Both the position numbers and the translations under genes were made by a program. Below, one piece after another: positions 23,130 to 36,810 of a stretch of DNA of 64,000 nt. Where the stretch lies: the NCBI GenBank assembly GCA_030062745.1, contig CP099850.1, forward strand, positions 1,426,001-1,490,000, read 5' to 3'. The notes under the pieces were generated by a model that searched no databases, had not been told where the DNA came from, and saw nothing but the letters and a program-made list of their open reading frames with translations. The stretch comes from Capitulum mitella (taxonomy: Eukaryota > Arthropoda > Thecostraca > Pollicipedomorpha > Pollicipedidae). Numbering within the stretch: the stretch's first letter is position 1; every line of letters begins with the position of its first letter.

Positions 23130-25700
23130 GCAAAAGGCCTCATCCTCTGTTCTGTAGTCACCATCGACCCAAAGGAACTTCCTCGGACTCTCCGCGATGT
23201 GGGTTTGCTGGGTCCAAGGGAGAGGCATGGGATAGGATCCATCCCCCCTCCGTCTGGCTGGGTCGCTGATCGTAGGTCATGAGAGGACATGCAAAGAAAG
23301 CACGAAATGCGACGTTGCACATCACATTATTCCCTAAAAGATCATGCAATTTACACGGAAACTTTAGCGCCTAGAGTCCTATAAACGGGACGCAGGTAAA
23401 GAAAGCTAATTTCCGGGAAAGCTGCACACGATTCGCACTGACACTAAAAGTCCAGGTCCGTTTCTTTGAATGCCATGCCTTCTTCATATCTAAAGATCAT
23501 CGTTTTCCAAGGCAATGCAATAAAGGTACAAAAACACCTGACATTCATACCAAGTGGGCCAAAATGGATTTAGCCTAAATCGTCCGTTTTGGTGCGATTT
23601 TATTGTTGCAGACATCTTCTGGCTTTTCATAAGGAAATGTGTTCAAACCATTCATTTCAGAACTCTTTCACAGGCGGTTGTCTGGGTCTGGTATTTATAG
23701 GGAAGTTGTGCAAATGAAAATCCTTAGCCAGACTTCGGTAATTTGTTATTACAAGGAAGGCCAAAAGCCGAGTGAGCCTTACTTCAGCTAACAGAGAAAA
23801 TGCCAAAGTGAGCCGCCCTGTCCTGTCCTGACTGTCTGGAAGTGAATAACTTTGGAACCACATGCTACCAAATGACGAGATTTTCGCTGGAAGATAGCTA
23901 GATAATGCAAATTTTGTGTGTTTGCAGTTGCAATGGCTTAGAGGCTCTTTCTTCCATTCAGGTATTTCACGACCAATGTTTTCGTTCTCAGACCTATTTT
24001 TTCATGAGTGTTTCTGAACGGCCCAGTAATGGTAGGCGAATAATATCACGAGCGCTCGTGACGTTTACACTTGCGGTTCGTACTTGCAGTCGGACGCAAA
24101 ACAGTGGAACAGATCGATAAATATCATTTTGTACTGCGAAATGCATGACGGAAAATAATGATGCAAGCAGCAAAAAAAGCAGGCCTTGCTCGTCCTGCTG
24201 CGCCCTGTGAGGCGTCCTACTGGTTTTACTGCCTCGATGAACCTTATGAATATTCACGTGTCACGCTTCAGCGTTAGAGTAGAAACTATTGGAGGGGAAT
24301 GGTAAATGAGGTAAAGCAGTGACTCTTCAGTTGTTCAGACTGACTGAAATATTGTCATGGCGGCCCTGGATCTCTCCGAGACCCGTGGCCTCCTCCCAAG
24401 GCAAGATATGACCGTGAAGCTTTATCGGTATTCGCTCCCGTCCCTCCTGAGTCAAATCTCACGCCGCATCAGTCACATCATATACAGTACTATCATATGC
24501 ATTACACTACACTTCCATGCTGCCAATAGTGTGTGCCGTCAACTAAAGCGCCATGAAGCTGCTCTTCCTGGCACCGTCTGGGGTCTTCCACCACCCGAGA
24601 CCGTCTGGAGTACCAGAATCAATGTTTTCGTAACACGGGAACCATGGGTCCAAGTTAAACAGAGCCAGTATCCGCCGTGTGGGCACCTTCAGCATTACAA
24701 TAGATACGACCCCATAGTCATTTCCAAACCTGACGTGCTAAAGCGACGAAACAAAAACACGCGTATAGCTTTGTCCTTTTAGCTACATGGTGGTACCCTT
24801 TTAAGTCCCACAGTGACCTTACAGGCGACCTCAAATGACGTCATGTCATTGGATTCCGGTTTTCTTTCGATCCTATGGAACTTAACCTAAAAGGTGCTGA
24901 GGAATCCAGAATGACTTCTAACGGTAAAGGACTGAAAGTTATGTGTATTTGCAAATCGCGTCTCCAATTACATCGTGGCCTTCCGGGGGTTGATAAAAGG
25001 TCAAAACGGCCAATTACCCCAGTGATCTATGATGCCATGGATGACACTCATTAGATCTAGTAAGACTGAATGCCGTAGAATGCCTAAAAAGTTTGCTATC
25101 CAAAGAACACCGATGCCGTAACGTTATTTCTCGATGACATGCCCTCGAAAAAGGCACAAGTCCCACAGGCCAGCGACCAAAGAAGGTACTGATAAAAAAT
25201 TTTCGGGCGATATCTAGAAACATTCAACACTCGGACAGCAAAATTTGCGAGCGATCAAAGCAGTCGTTCCAAAGCAATGTCCAAAAAATGCCAAAGGGGT
25301 GTTGTACCAACCCCTGTCTCCTGGCGAGGGTTAAGGGGGACTGGCACAAATCAAGTCAGAGTCCAATAATGGACAACTTTATTTGACTTAAGGCAATTTT
25401 CTTCAGGACAAGCAGCCCCATCAAGCGTAAAACAGACTGAGTAATGAAACAGCATGTTCATACGGCTCCAGCTACGTCGCAGAAAGCAGACGACGGTAAG
25501 AAATCTCAATGAAGAAGCACGTTACCGATATCAAGTTGGGGTGTGTCACAAAGTCCGCGCCCAAACGATGCTTCTTGGAGTCCAAGGGAAGTCTCAACTT
25601 CATGCAGTCACCCACAATGGCAACGGAACAACATTAGCGGCGCAGAATCATAGAGGTCATAAAAAGTGACCATGTCACCGACCTGAGCCGGCAGACCCAA
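23130..25700. other. non-coding stretch
   Basis: No recognisable gene. The 141-codon plus-strand frame at 24357-24782 has an ATG but no domain, and its codon use matches the noncoding background. Confidence 0.45.
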
Positions 25701-25744
25701 TGGTCACCAATGCAATTTCAAGTCTTACACAGAGTGGCGAGGTG

Positions 25745-25835
25745 CAGCCGACCTCTGAGCGCCCGCCTGGATTCGAACCAGCGACCGCCGTAACGACTGT
25801 CCTGAATGCTATCACCAGACCACTTACCAGAGCGA
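25745..25835 (-). repeat. tRNA-derived sequence, probable SINE head
   Basis: On the minus strand it reads AAGTGGTCTGGTGATAGC followed, about 30 bp on, by a perfect B box GGTTCGAATCC in a four-base T stem (CTGG...CCAG). The D-arm and T-arm spacing fit a tRNA, but no stable anticodon stem forms. It is a tRNA pseudogene or SINE promoter; no A-rich tail was identified. Confidence 0.55.
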
Positions 25836-25844
25836 TACGTACCG

Positions 25845-25888
25845 ACAGCGATAGAGCGATAGAGCGACACAGCGATAGAGCGATACCG
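25845..25888. repeat. Short GCGATAGA tandem repeat
   Basis: About five units of 8-9 bp (GCGATAGA / GCGACACA) directly next to the tRNA-like head. Confidence 0.75.
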
Positions 25889-25959
25889 GCGCGTGTATGC
25901 AATACAGTCGAACAAATTGAAGACACGCTATTTAAACTTATAACCACTGTTTTGCTTAA

Positions 25960-27590
25960 ATTATAGCTTCAAGGACAACTAATGATCTTTTGAACTTCAT
26001 AATGAAGGAGCAAGAGTCTTAACGGTGAGCTAAAAATACAGTCACCGTTCCGGAAGCACCACAAAATCCGTCACGTTATATTCGACCAGATTCGCTTGCT
26101 TTGTCTTGGCACGTTGCTGAGGCAAACAGCAATGTTCCAGATCGACAACATCGATAAATTTTCTGGTCTACAAGAAGTCTACGACAAGATAACTAGGCTC
26201 AAGGTGGGTTCGAGACCGTAAACTGGCCGATTTATGGACATACGGACCTGGCCTTGCCTTCTGAAACGCATGTCACCACGAACTGTCAACGGACGGCGGA
26301 AGACAGTCCCTAAATCCTTGACGACAGCAAGGCATAATTAGTGGCAAAAGTAGTTTTTTTCGCACCATGGTCACGGTCATGGTAATATACTGAGCGTAGC
26401 ATTCCACGCATGGCTTTTTTTTACGCACGCGAGTCAAGAACTAAAAATAAGAAACAGCTGTCATACCTCAACATGCACACACGGGAACTCATCCTGCAAG
26501 AACCTAACCAGGGTTCCGCGCATTTTGTTTCAATGATAAAAAAACGAGTCATATCGTACAGAAAAAAATCCGGAACTCATGCGAGCTGAAGTAGATTCGT
26601 TAAAAGGCGTTGTAACTGTGTGTGCCACTTTAAAGCAGCTGTGACCTTCCGACCTCGGTTTGTGTTCCTGGAGGCTAAACATCTGGGCGATGTGCGTCGC
26701 ATGGCCGCCCACTCTCCTCACAAGGTGCTCTGAAATTGTTAAGGACTGCCCTGATCGTACAGCGCGAAGAACCCGCATGAATACATCGCGAAGTTGCGAG
26801 CTCTGAACTAGTCCATCTTGCGCTGCACATCAGAAATATGGGCATATTTCTTTTAGCCGCTGATCGCTCTCCCACAGAAGTTCAGCATTTTTTCTATGTA
26901 GTCCATTTCCCTGTGCGTGCAATATACACGCACGGAAATGGACGGTACATGTGCATTGTGCAGTGTGTGCATGTACCGTAAACACCAATGCAATACTGAA
27001 GCACTGAAACAGCGAGTGGCGTAACGACAGGTCTAATGGTCACTGCAAAGTCATGTGCCGAGCTTGGTTCAAGGCTAGCTGCATACCAGTGCATTTGGCT
27101 GCAGCACGGTCAGCATGATTTCCTCATGATGAGTGTTTATCCATAACTAAACCGGGGTTCCTGATTGACATAGGCTCGTGAATAACGCCGTTACCGAATT
27201 TAACCGAAAAACGTGGAATGTCGTGCAGATAGCACGAGTTCCGAACATCATCACCTGCGTCTCGGCGGTGTTAACGTTCAAAGCATTACCGCAAAACCAG
27301 TTAAGCAGGGCTAACAATGACACTTCTTCTTACGCATGACTGTCGCCAAGGCGTGCTTCCATCTGTCTGGTACAAGCCCCGTGATGATGCTGCTTTTGAT
27401 GACATCTATTAGCACAGACTATTCCTGCGATTCCAGGAAAATCCCTCTAACATACTGACGCTGTCATTACTAGTGCAATTCGATGGTCCCAGGTCATGAA
27501 TGATGCCCTGCAAGGAATCCAAGATTAACCGGTCATACCGGTAAAAATGGGACGTCAGCGCGCAAGGTAAAACAGCGGGCAATTCCGTCA
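25960..27590. other. non-coding stretch
   Basis: No domain-bearing frame. An inverted repeat of the phrase GTACATG with its complement lies near 26942-26975 around CGCACGG/TGCAC runs; weak. Confidence 0.4.
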
Positions 27591-27784
27591 GTGGAGTAAA
27601 TACATTTGCAGGGGCCGACATTCGCGCTGTGACGCGAAAGACGCGCCGTGGTCCCGCCGCACCACTGGGCACCGCCGGCTCGCCTCGCGATGCTCGTCGC
27701 GACGTTCATGGCGCAAAAGTGCGCGCCGGCGCGCCGGCAGCGCGCACGCTCATCAGAGGCACGCGGTGCGCCGGGCAACAGGAG

Positions 27785-28111
27785 TTACACACACAGCAGC
27801 GGGGTGACGGCGTCCAGCGGTGGCACGACCGCACGCAAAAATGCCGTCCAATTTTCGTCCGGGATTTCGGCAGCGAAACCGGCGCTCCAGTCGGCATTCA
27901 GTTGCGTCATGTCGAAAGAGTCGTCGATGCGTAGCAGCGTTAGCCGCTCAACAACAGGGCCACGGTGATGCACGGCTCCGGTTTGGCGTAGCGCCATAAA
28001 CATAAACCCTGCGGTGAAATGTGGTGGCATTAAGCTCGGATCCCTCGCCAGGAGAAGCGAGTGCTGGATTACGACAGCCGGAGCTACCGTGAACAACTGA
28101 AACCACCACAT
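27785..28111 (-). CDS. Possible exon, family not recognised
   Basis: This minus-strand frame of 108 codons is GC-richer than its surroundings and its product looks protein-like (for example SFDMTQLNADWSAGF and IPDENWTAFLRAV). A possible acceptor, GTTTCAG, lies just inside the 5' end. The opposite strand is also open over much of it. No partner exon or domain was found, so it may be a relic or chance. Confidence 0.2.
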   Translation of the reverse strand: MWWFQLFTVAPAVVIQHSLLLARDPSLMPPHFTAGFMFMALRQTGAVHHRGPVVERLTLLRIDDSFDMTQLNADWSAGFAAEIPDENWTAFLRAVVPPLDAVTPLLCV

Positions 28112-28119
28112 CAGAAGAG

Positions 28120-30770
28120 ACGCCTTACCTAGGACTCAAAGGAAACTTTTCATACGCTGTCGGCCAAGTATTGCTGTTTTCCGGTAACTGGCAAACAATT
28201 TGTCACGAAATAATATGTTCGTTGCGTTATCTTTGTCATCGACGTTCGTACATCCGTAATTTATTGGCCTGCGCAGAACACTACCGGAGGCGACTGAGAT
28301 TAGGGGGCAGGCGGTCCACTTGCAACCAAAATGTGGGAAAAGTTCACATATCCTACAAGCATCAATGGTCACAATACATCACAAGCACCAATGGCTAGCC
28401 CACAAAACCAAAACAGGGGATGACTGTCCTTCACCGAGAGTGTCATTGATGTACTGATAAAATCAAACCATCTTCCTTATTTTCCTGTGTCCTCCGGACT
28501 CGCCCTGCCAACGCATGTATATAGATTAGTATTTCCTTTATCCGTTTTCAATTTATGCCATGCTGGAAAAGTAGCGGAACCGCTGGTCCCCATAGGCCCT
28601 CTTGGCCTCCGTAAATATAACTCCTTCGTACTAATGTTACGGCATGTAAGAACCTTTGCCTGTCGAACCATGCATTGTTTTCAGCACGCACAAATCTGGC
28701 GTCGCATCACCCCCATGGTGTTGTTTCATCATTTTCGTGTGGGGGCCATTATCCCCACTGACACATGGCGCTGCATTATCCCCAACTAGAACTGCCGGTT
28801 TTGAGAAGCCTGGAAACCAGAACCCGCCCGACATAAATTCTACACCCAGAAAGTCCGCGCCCATTCGCAGTTGATATTTCCTTCGAAAAGAAAGTGAGAC
28901 CTACGCAGAAATAATCCTGATATTTTGTTTCTCGGGAGGGGAGTTGCCTTTCAAATTTTAGGAACAAAGTTCAAAATGCAATAGATAGATAAGGCTGCTG
29001 TTGCCAAACCTATGATTATACAGTGCACATAAATAATGAACAGAATAAACTGTGCATTCTTCCATTTGCCAAACAAAGATTTAGAAAATTTTCAGGGAGT
29101 CATGTATGAACAATCATAATTGTACGCTTATTTAGGAGTCCTGGTATACTTTCAGATCAACTGGTATCTTAACAAGATTTCCTGTACCACTGGTGTAGTC
29201 CAGACAATGCCAACAATTCCGAAATTTAGCATTTGGGTAACGGTGATGCATGGAAAAATGGGCTTCAGGGTGATGTCGGCAACACCAGCAATTGTCCAAA
29301 ACCTCCATTCTTGGCTAGCATGTATACCTCCGTCTTTGACTAGCATGTAGAACATACTGCATTCAGTTGAAAATTATTTGACATCCAGCGGCAAGCTGAA
29401 AATACATTGGCCACTCCATGAAACAGTAAAATCCATGGTTCAATAACCTGCAAACATACAAGGGCCCTGATCGGGCACATGCATTACTTTTCGAGGTTCA
29501 AAAGTCTTGTTTTACCAAAAAATCAGTCATTTACAAACTGAGCTTGAATGAGTGCAGTGTACTACATGGCAGGTTCCGCTTCCACGTCATACGAACACCC
29601 CTGAAACGTGTTCGACATAACGTGTATATTTCAAGAAGGACCGACAGCTGAAAAAGTTTCGTCTGACATCTACCTAAAGCGCGACCTGACATGATCTTGC
29701 GTTGCATTTGATGAACCTTGCTAAGAGACGCATATAGATTTACTTGCCTGGTTTGAACGATGGGGAAAGTCAACGGTAGCCACTTCTCTCTCCCGCAATG
29801 CAGTCAGTCCAGTCGTCATGGTTCATTTATGCTTCGCTGCGTCAGCGGCAACCACTTCTCTCTCCCACAATGCAAAGCAGTCTAATTATCATCATGCATG
29901 TGACCTAGCATGGCCTCTAATGTCGACGTGCCACGGTTGTAAATCATTTCGGGACCGAGTCCTATGACAATCCAAATAACCCATTCATTACATTCGCGAA
30001 TATTGTAAAAAAAAAACAAAGCATGTCCGCGCTGCCGCCTCAAGGTGCAGAAAAATGCTTGCAAGAGTTCACTTATGACGTTATATCTCCATGACCTGAC
30101 CTGGCATGAAAATGGTTTTGATGTCAAAATATGTAAAATTGATTGATAAAGTACGGAAATTTTGATTCGGCTGGTTCTAACGGTTCAGAAGTTTTAACGA
30201 AAAACAGAGGGGATGTCCCACTGCACACTCCTCATACAGTGCCAGGTCAAAAAATCGCTCCTTAATTTTCCATGCCCTGTGGCCTTCTACAGGTTTTTAC
30301 ACAAGCGCAATACTTCAGCGTTACAGTTAAGCTTTAATTCAGAATAATAATTTTCTTTTGATAAGCTGGAAGCGACAGGAAGTGCCTCGATAGTTTTTCT
30401 CTGCGCGTGTAGAAAAATGTTCTGAAGTCCTGCAGCAGAAAACTATAAATGTAATATATGAGCATTTGAAAGCCCTCACAGACCCGCAGGCCAGCTGGCA
30501 AAGCCTGCAAAAAGCTCTGTGGAATACAAAAGCTCGCAGAGGGCGAGCTTGCGGGCTCAAAAATGAGAGTTCTACCTTCAGTGATGTCCCCTGTATCCGT
30601 CCTTGATAATTTCTTGACACTTCGTAAAAGATGTTAAAAATTTAAATCATTTAACTGCATGACTGACATGACAGTATTACTAAATATCGGGTTGCAGGAA
30701 CGACATGTAAATGAACAAACACTCTTCTGAAACGACAATAACATGGCCTGATACGCTTAACAGTCATTTC
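28120..30770. other. non-coding stretch
   Basis: No gene recognised. Two phrases are duplicated in place: CACTTCTCTCTCCC(G/A)CAATGCA (29781, 29850) and TTGGCTAGCATG / TTGACTAGCATG (29313, 29336). Confidence 0.45.
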
Positions 30771-30777
30771 AAGGAGC

Positions 30778-30815
30778 CACTCCTGGTTCACACGGGACCA
30801 TGTGAACCAGGAGTG
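30778..30815. other. Perfect 15-bp-stem hairpin
   Basis: CACTCCTGGTTCACA, an 8-base loop, then its exact reverse complement TGTGAACCAGGAGTG. It stands alone in non-coding DNA and is followed immediately by the second hairpin. Confidence 0.9.
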
Positions 30816-30819
30816 TTCT

Positions 30820-30861
30820 CATGGTCCCATATGAACCCTCCTGGGTTCACATGAGACCATG
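30820..30861. other. Second, near-perfect 19-bp-stem hairpin
   Basis: CATGGTCCCATATGAACCC and its near-exact complement (17 of 19 pairs), loop TCCT. Its stem shares the GGTTCACA/ATGGTCC words with hairpin one, so the pair looks like a duplicated or folded foldback unit. Confidence 0.85.
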
Positions 30862-31194
30862 TGTTATGTCTCATTTTTACACGTTACATCAGCTGAAATT
30901 CTGGTGCGATGTGTAAAAAGAATACATAAGACAAGCCAATAAATTTCACCACGATATCACAAAACGCATGGCTTCGGCGTCCGAAAAGCCAAGCGGGCAG
31001 GCTGGCCAATCAGACCCTCTCATGGAAACGGTTAATCAGCAGGACAAAAACATTCCATGCCGTTTTCCACTTTACGACTTTCCTCTGAGAGTCGATTGTG
31101 TGTGCATTGTGTTTAACGGACCAGATTGTTTTCTAAGAGATCAGGCTTCAATTTGGTTCCGTCAGTTCAAAACACATGGTAAGGCTGAACGTTC

Positions 31195-32470
31195 CATTTA
31201 ACCCGGTCCCCACTGGGGTGGGGAAGTTTGACCGCCCCGAGGCTTTTCCCAGATTGCGAGAGAACGAAAGAACGCAGCGCCATGACATTTTCTGGACCTT
31301 TTGCTTCATCATTTCTATATATTGCGTCAGAGTTAAGACGTAAGGTCAAGTTAGATGTCTTACCCAAGTCAGGTCAAGTGGACCTATGTCTGACAACTTT
31401 GGCGCCGTTTAACTGTTACAGAAAACATATCACAATGAATTTTTTAGTGATTATAGATCTTGACAGATGCAACAAATATGCAGTCTCAGGTTTTTCGGAA
31501 ACTTCCGGGTTACTGACCTAAGGTCAAGCCCATTTTCGAGGCATGCTGTCTTTTTGTAGGGGTTTTTCGTAAATTGGCAGGATTTTTATGAAATGTTGAG
31601 TGCGTGATGATGCAGACATTTAATTGCCGTCAATGGGCAAAGTATCAATGGACTCCAACCACTGACCTAAGGTCAGGTCGCAAGTAACTAATGAGCTAAA
31701 ATGCACCGCCGTCAAAATCAGCGATGAACGGCTTGGAACACTTAGAAAACGGCACAGTAGGCTCTCAATGTCGCGAATAATATCAAGAAGTTCAAAAAGT
31801 TTCCGAATATTGCGCATTTTGGAAATCAAAGGGCTTTCGCGAATAAAGGTCAGCCAGTCGTGTGGACTGATAACTACTAAACTGTTTCAAAGTAAGCAAA
31901 GGAAATCATCCCAGGAACCATTAGCATGAAGAAAAATCACTTAGCAAGATGTGTGTCGCCATAACAAAAGAACGCTAAGGTTCGTTTCCGTTGATTCCAT
32001 CCCGTGTTCAGCACCGGCGCCTGCCTTACAATGGAGAGAAAATCCCTGTGTCTTCAACACAACGTGTCCGCGTATGTGTTGAATAAATAGGAGAAATTAG
32101 ACGAGCATCGGCATCTGCGGACTTTTCCCTTTTCTTTGATGCCTTTACGTAGCCTTTACCAATCACAGCTCTTGAGAATCAGGCCGTTTCTCGTTTTCAT
32201 GCACTTGGCTATGAGAAAATATGTACAGGGCATAAGGAGCTTGCATATTATCCAAAACTGAAACCGGGGCCAGTTTCGAGCCCTACTTGCCGCGAGCTTT
32301 CCAGCTGTGGCTTATTTTTATCGTGCAACCAGCTGTTCGTGAGTTAGAGGGGAGCGTCAAAAGTTCCCCCAGTCGGGCGCATGGTTGGCGGCGACTGCCA
32401 ATCAGGCGTGATTTAAATGCGCCGGATTTAACCCGGCACTGCCTGGAGGCTGTCAAATAGCGCATCCCCT
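31195..32470 (+). repeat. Dispersed repeat family R1, copy 2 (uninterrupted)
   Basis: It matches 61050-61940 and, after a gap, 63158-63480 in order and orientation, and 8285-9195 in reverse. Landmarks are the ACCGCCC(C/T)...CCAAG start, GCAAGAGAACGAA, GTCAATGGGCAAAGTATCAA, AATGCACCGCCGTCAAAAT, GAGAAATTAGACG, CAGTTTCGAGC.CTACTT and GAGCTTTCCA. It has no reading frame and contains several AGGTCA half-sites. Class unknown. Confidence 0.8.
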
Positions 32471-32479
32471 CGGTATTTC

Positions 32480-35130
32480 GTGAATAACTTATGAATCGTC
32501 TAATCCAGCCAAACGAAAGTATCAGTTTTCAGTTTCTGTTCATCAACCAGTCCTACATATTTGACATCAAGACCATTTGTATGCTAGGTCAGGTCATGGA
32601 GATATGACGTCATAAGTGAACAGTTGCATGCATGTTTTCGCCTCAGGGCGGTGGTGTGAACATGCTTGTTTTTATAGCATTCACGAATGCAATGCATGGA
32701 TTATTTGGATTTACACACGACACGGTCCCCGAAAGGATATACAACCGTGACTAGTCAACATTAGAAGTCATGCTAGGTCACATGCATCATGACAAAGGGA
32801 CTGATTTACATGGGATAAAGTGGTTGGGTTGCGTGGGTGAAAGGAGTTGTTGCTGCTGACCTTTCACATCGCTCAAGCCAGGCAAATAAATCTACACGGG
32901 CCTCTTAGCAAGTTCCACCAAATGCAACGTGAGGTCACGTCAGTTCACGTCATACGTTGATGCCAAACGAATGAAATATGACATTGTCCGTGGAAGATCG
33001 TTCAGTAGCAGCAGAGAGCAATTATCGTTCCTAGTCAGAAAACGAAAAATGACTGTCCTGACCTGCCTTGACCTTGACCCGATAAGGAGCAGACAGAGGA
33101 GATTTAACTATCGTGTGGCACCATTTCAGTTCTGTATTTACGCAGCCAAAAATCACAGATAGTCATTATTGGTCTCTGTCAGACAGAGTAATGCAACCTC
33201 ATCTGACCTGACTTATAATGACCTTGACGAAATGGAAAGTAATAATGCCAAACTGATCATCAAAAGGCTTCGTTTCTGTCCTTTCTATCACGAGAATCAA
33301 AACATCTGCGAGTTAGTACCGATCTTTGGCATGTAAAGTAAGATCATGATTACACCTGACCCAGGTCGACCTTTACCAGACGTTTTCATTACATTTTGGC
33401 ATGCTTCTGATGTAGGAGATCGTGCCCTTTCGTTTGATACCCAGTTGAAGGTTCCAAGGCCAGTCCTGCCGATGATGTACGAACCGGTTTCATTTTTTCC
33501 GACGTCGTGTTATGCGTTTTGCGTGACCTGTGACGTCATCGGTCAAGTGACCAAAGCTAGCATAGTTTTTTATTGTAAGACTTAGGGCTATCTATTGGTG
33601 GTAGACCAGTTCAGATCCGGCAGTTAGATCCTGAGATAATAGGGGAATGCCGCTTTTGACAACCCCAGGCGGTCGCGGGTATAAAAACACGCCTGGCGGT
33701 GCCAGATTGGATACTCGAAAAATGTTATTTGGATACGAAATTTGGATAATCGAAAATTTTCACTCTTATTTACTCCGGGAATGCGAATTTAACGATTATA
33801 GTAACCGGAGTTAATAACACAAATGTGATATAACAGTCATATTTCTGATTGCTTTCGAGGTTTCCATCCGTCCCGTGAAAGACAACGATGACATCAAATA
33901 CCCAGTTATGATCAGTGAACTTCATGTTTTCTTTTGTGTGACAGAAATATAAAAATCGCTGTCTTGAGGCCTAACTAAAAATTAGAATTACTTTAAAATT
34001 CAATATTCGTGGTTTCACTGAAATAACCATTTCGCTTATATCCCGTGCAAGACGTAATTTTTCTTTACATGATGCCACCGGAATTGAATATTCCCCACTT
34101 GAAAATCATGTTCAGCAGATGGATATCAAGGCCATGTTCAACAGATTGGTTTCAAGAACTATCCGTACGATTTCATCGCAAAAAAGCGACAACTGAATCT
34201 CCATGGCGTAAGCACGCTTTTTATTAAAAAGATTTTTAAAAATCTTAAAAGAGAGGGACACAGAGGGCAAAAAGTCGGACAGGGGACATTTTTGACTTGT
34301 TAACTGCGCCGTAAATAGACCGATTTGTTGCAGCTGACATGAATCTGAACACGTGAAACACGACGATGACATGACAGGTCCCGTTATGACCAGAGAACGT
34401 TTATGTTTTTTGTGTCACACAAACGTAAGAATCGCGACCTTGAAGCCTAGCTAAAAACTAGGCTTCGCTTTAGAATCCCAGATTCACTGTTTTACTGAGA
34501 GGACCACTTCGCTCATATCTCCTGCAAAAACAATCCGTCCATGATCCCACCGGCATTCAAAATTCCGCATTTGGGAGCCATGCTCAACAGATGATAACGC
34601 GTGCAGCCGACAGTAACCGCGCGCGACATAGATCTGCCAATGTGGGTTACAGAATAAGGGCAAAAAGCACTGCCAAGTTGACAGTACCATGAGATAGCTT
34701 AAAGAAATATTTGAAATAGCCTAAAGAAATATTTTCGTCGAAATCTGAAGCACGAGGGTGTTAATTTCCCATTTTATCGGTCGGTTCAAGGCGAAATACC
34801 AAACGTTTTCGGAGCTACCCATCACCAAAGATGTACTAAAAAATAATCTACACTACCTGCACCAATAGACCTCTGCCCACTTCTTATCGATGTCTACGTT
34901 TAGCGATATTCCCATGGTGGGAGGAGGGTTCAGAAGTCCCCTCCAGTTTTTTGCTCGTCATGTCCAGGGTTTTTGAAGCAGCTTCAAGGAACTTAGTGAC
35001 TTTTCCTACCTGTTCTTTGTATGTGTTATGCCAAGTCCTTAATTATGTTCTGCACGGGGGCAGGTCAGGCCAGGTTTTGGAAGGCACCTCGGCCATTTTT
35101 GATACTGCTAAACGTAGAGAAAAGATTACC
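32480..35130. other. non-coding stretch
   Basis: No gene recognised. Weak local duplications occur: 33835-34090 and 34370-34570 share a phrase order (GACAACGATGACAT, CACTGTTTTACTGA/GGTTTCACTGAA, CAC.TTCGCT.ATATC.C), suggesting an old tandem duplication about 500 bp apart. Confidence 0.45.
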
Positions 35131-35139
35131 ACCAAAAAC

Positions 35140-35890
35140 AGATTCCTTAACACGCGCACTGGAAGGGAGGTCTTTTTGTGTCCCCCCGCACCCGTTTTTC
35201 TTCAAAATCTCGAGAACAAAGCGGCGTTGGCTGCTGCTCTTTTGTGACATTTAAAGCAATTGAATACCTCGTCGACTGACGCAGAAAAAATCGAAAATCG
35301 GCCAAAAATGTTTGAAGTTTCAAGCATTTGGAGTCAAGCAAACTTAACGAAAATAGCGGTCGTCACTGACAAATAGGAACTTTATAAAAGGACTAGCGTT
35401 TTAAGATTACCGCTTGAACACAATCAGGCGACGTCATTCTGGCATAAGTGCTGGATGTACCAAGACCAAAGCCAGGGCCAATAAGGGTTAAGGTCATCAA
35501 AGGTCAAGGTAAACCAGCTTGTAACGTGATCCAGATTTGCTTTGCAACATATCGGTTTGTATGAAATATGCATTCAGAGACCCTAATAGAAACACGTGTG
35601 CGCACACTGATACGCTTACATATACCCGAGTCAGTAAAGGTCAAGGTCATCAGAGGTCAAGGGCAACTATTTTGTGACCTGGTCCAGCTTTGCTTTACAA
35701 TAGTTGATTTGTATGAAATATGCGTTCAAAGACCCTACTAAAAACACGTTTGGCACATCGGTACTTATATGTATATACATATATACATATACATACATAC
35801 ATAAATATAAACGCTGGAAGGCATCGAAGGCACCGATGTTGGCTACCGTCACTGATAATACGCCAAAAGATGCGTGTAGCGCTCTCATTT
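35140..35890 (+). repeat. Dispersed repeat family R2, copy 2
   Basis: Same order and orientation as 3640-4660 (see there), with the internal unit of about 150 bp present about twice (near 35531 and 35678). It carries AGGTCAAGGTCATC clusters at 35495-35515 and 35635-35660. A short inverted piece of the same family (TTCCAGTGCGCG) appears at 36268-36280. Confidence 0.75.
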
Positions 35891-36419
35891 ACACTCAACC
35901 TATCCTGTGTTGCTCGAAATCTCATTTGCAAATGATGAAAAATGACTCATAGGTCAATGACCTGACATGACCTCGGCCCGAAATCCTCCGTCAAGACGTC
36001 AGATGAATGGAAGTTGTCGCAGTCCACGTTTTAACGCCCAAACAAACACCCTTTTCCCGTTTTGTTCGAATAATTGTACGGAATGGCCTGTACGGGCCGA
36101 GAGTGTCCAAAGTTGACCTTTTCGATCCCATTTGACCTTAAAGATATTAACCTAGGGTCATGAAAATTGCACACGATGTAAACAGTTATAGCCCTACCAT
36201 GTCCACAACATTTCATTTCTCTAGCTTTTTCCGTTTTTGAGACTGAAAGGAGGTCCTTTTGGACCCCCTTCCAGTGCGCGTTAGCGCGAAACTCCCTTCC
36301 ACTGCGCGGGTTAACACAGAATCTCAAACTTCATAAAAGTGTGCGGACAAACTTATCTGAGGTCGCCTCAGGGGGTCAGGCCAATGCCAGAATTCTAAAT
36401 TTGGATTTATGTTGACTTT

Positions 36420-36810
36420 TTGACCGATTTTTAAATTGCAAAATTCGGCACATATATGACGTAGGACAGTTCGCTCTTCTTGTCAAGCAGCACATTTCTC
36501 TCTGCTTGTATGTCAAGTTTCGGGGGTACATCAGTTCGGGTCACGGAGCCATTTCCCAAAATGTCCGCGCTTACTCTATATCACGACGGCAATAAATGGA
36601 CTTTTACGAATATAGTCAATTCAAATTATTTGAAACGTTTCCAGACACAATGAAATGAAGTCTACACGATTTCACGTGACTCTTAGGTCATTTGAAACTG
36701 AAAGTCAAAGGTAGTAAATCGACCTGATGAACATGCAAGCATGATAGTTTTTCGTTTCTCATGTCCCTGGCGCCGCCTACGCTAACATTACGCAGATAAT
36801 GTAGTACCGT
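36420..36810 (-). repeat. Truncated fragment related to element X (minus strand)
   Basis: On the minus strand it runs TTAGCGTAGGCGGCGCCAGG, GACATGAGAAA, GACCTAAGAGTCAC, TTTGAATTGACTAT, GTCGTGATATAGAG, GCGCGGACATTTTG in the same order as 62420-62650 in X copy 2. Neither terminal inverted repeat is present. It lies just past the 3' end of the retrotransposon. Confidence 0.65.

Noticed and set aside
22784..23269. 161-codon plus-strand frame over the 22-bp minisatellite
   Set aside because: The openness on both strands is a product of the tandem unit.
24357..24782. 141-codon plus-strand frame with ATG
   Set aside because: No domain or coding-like codon use was seen.
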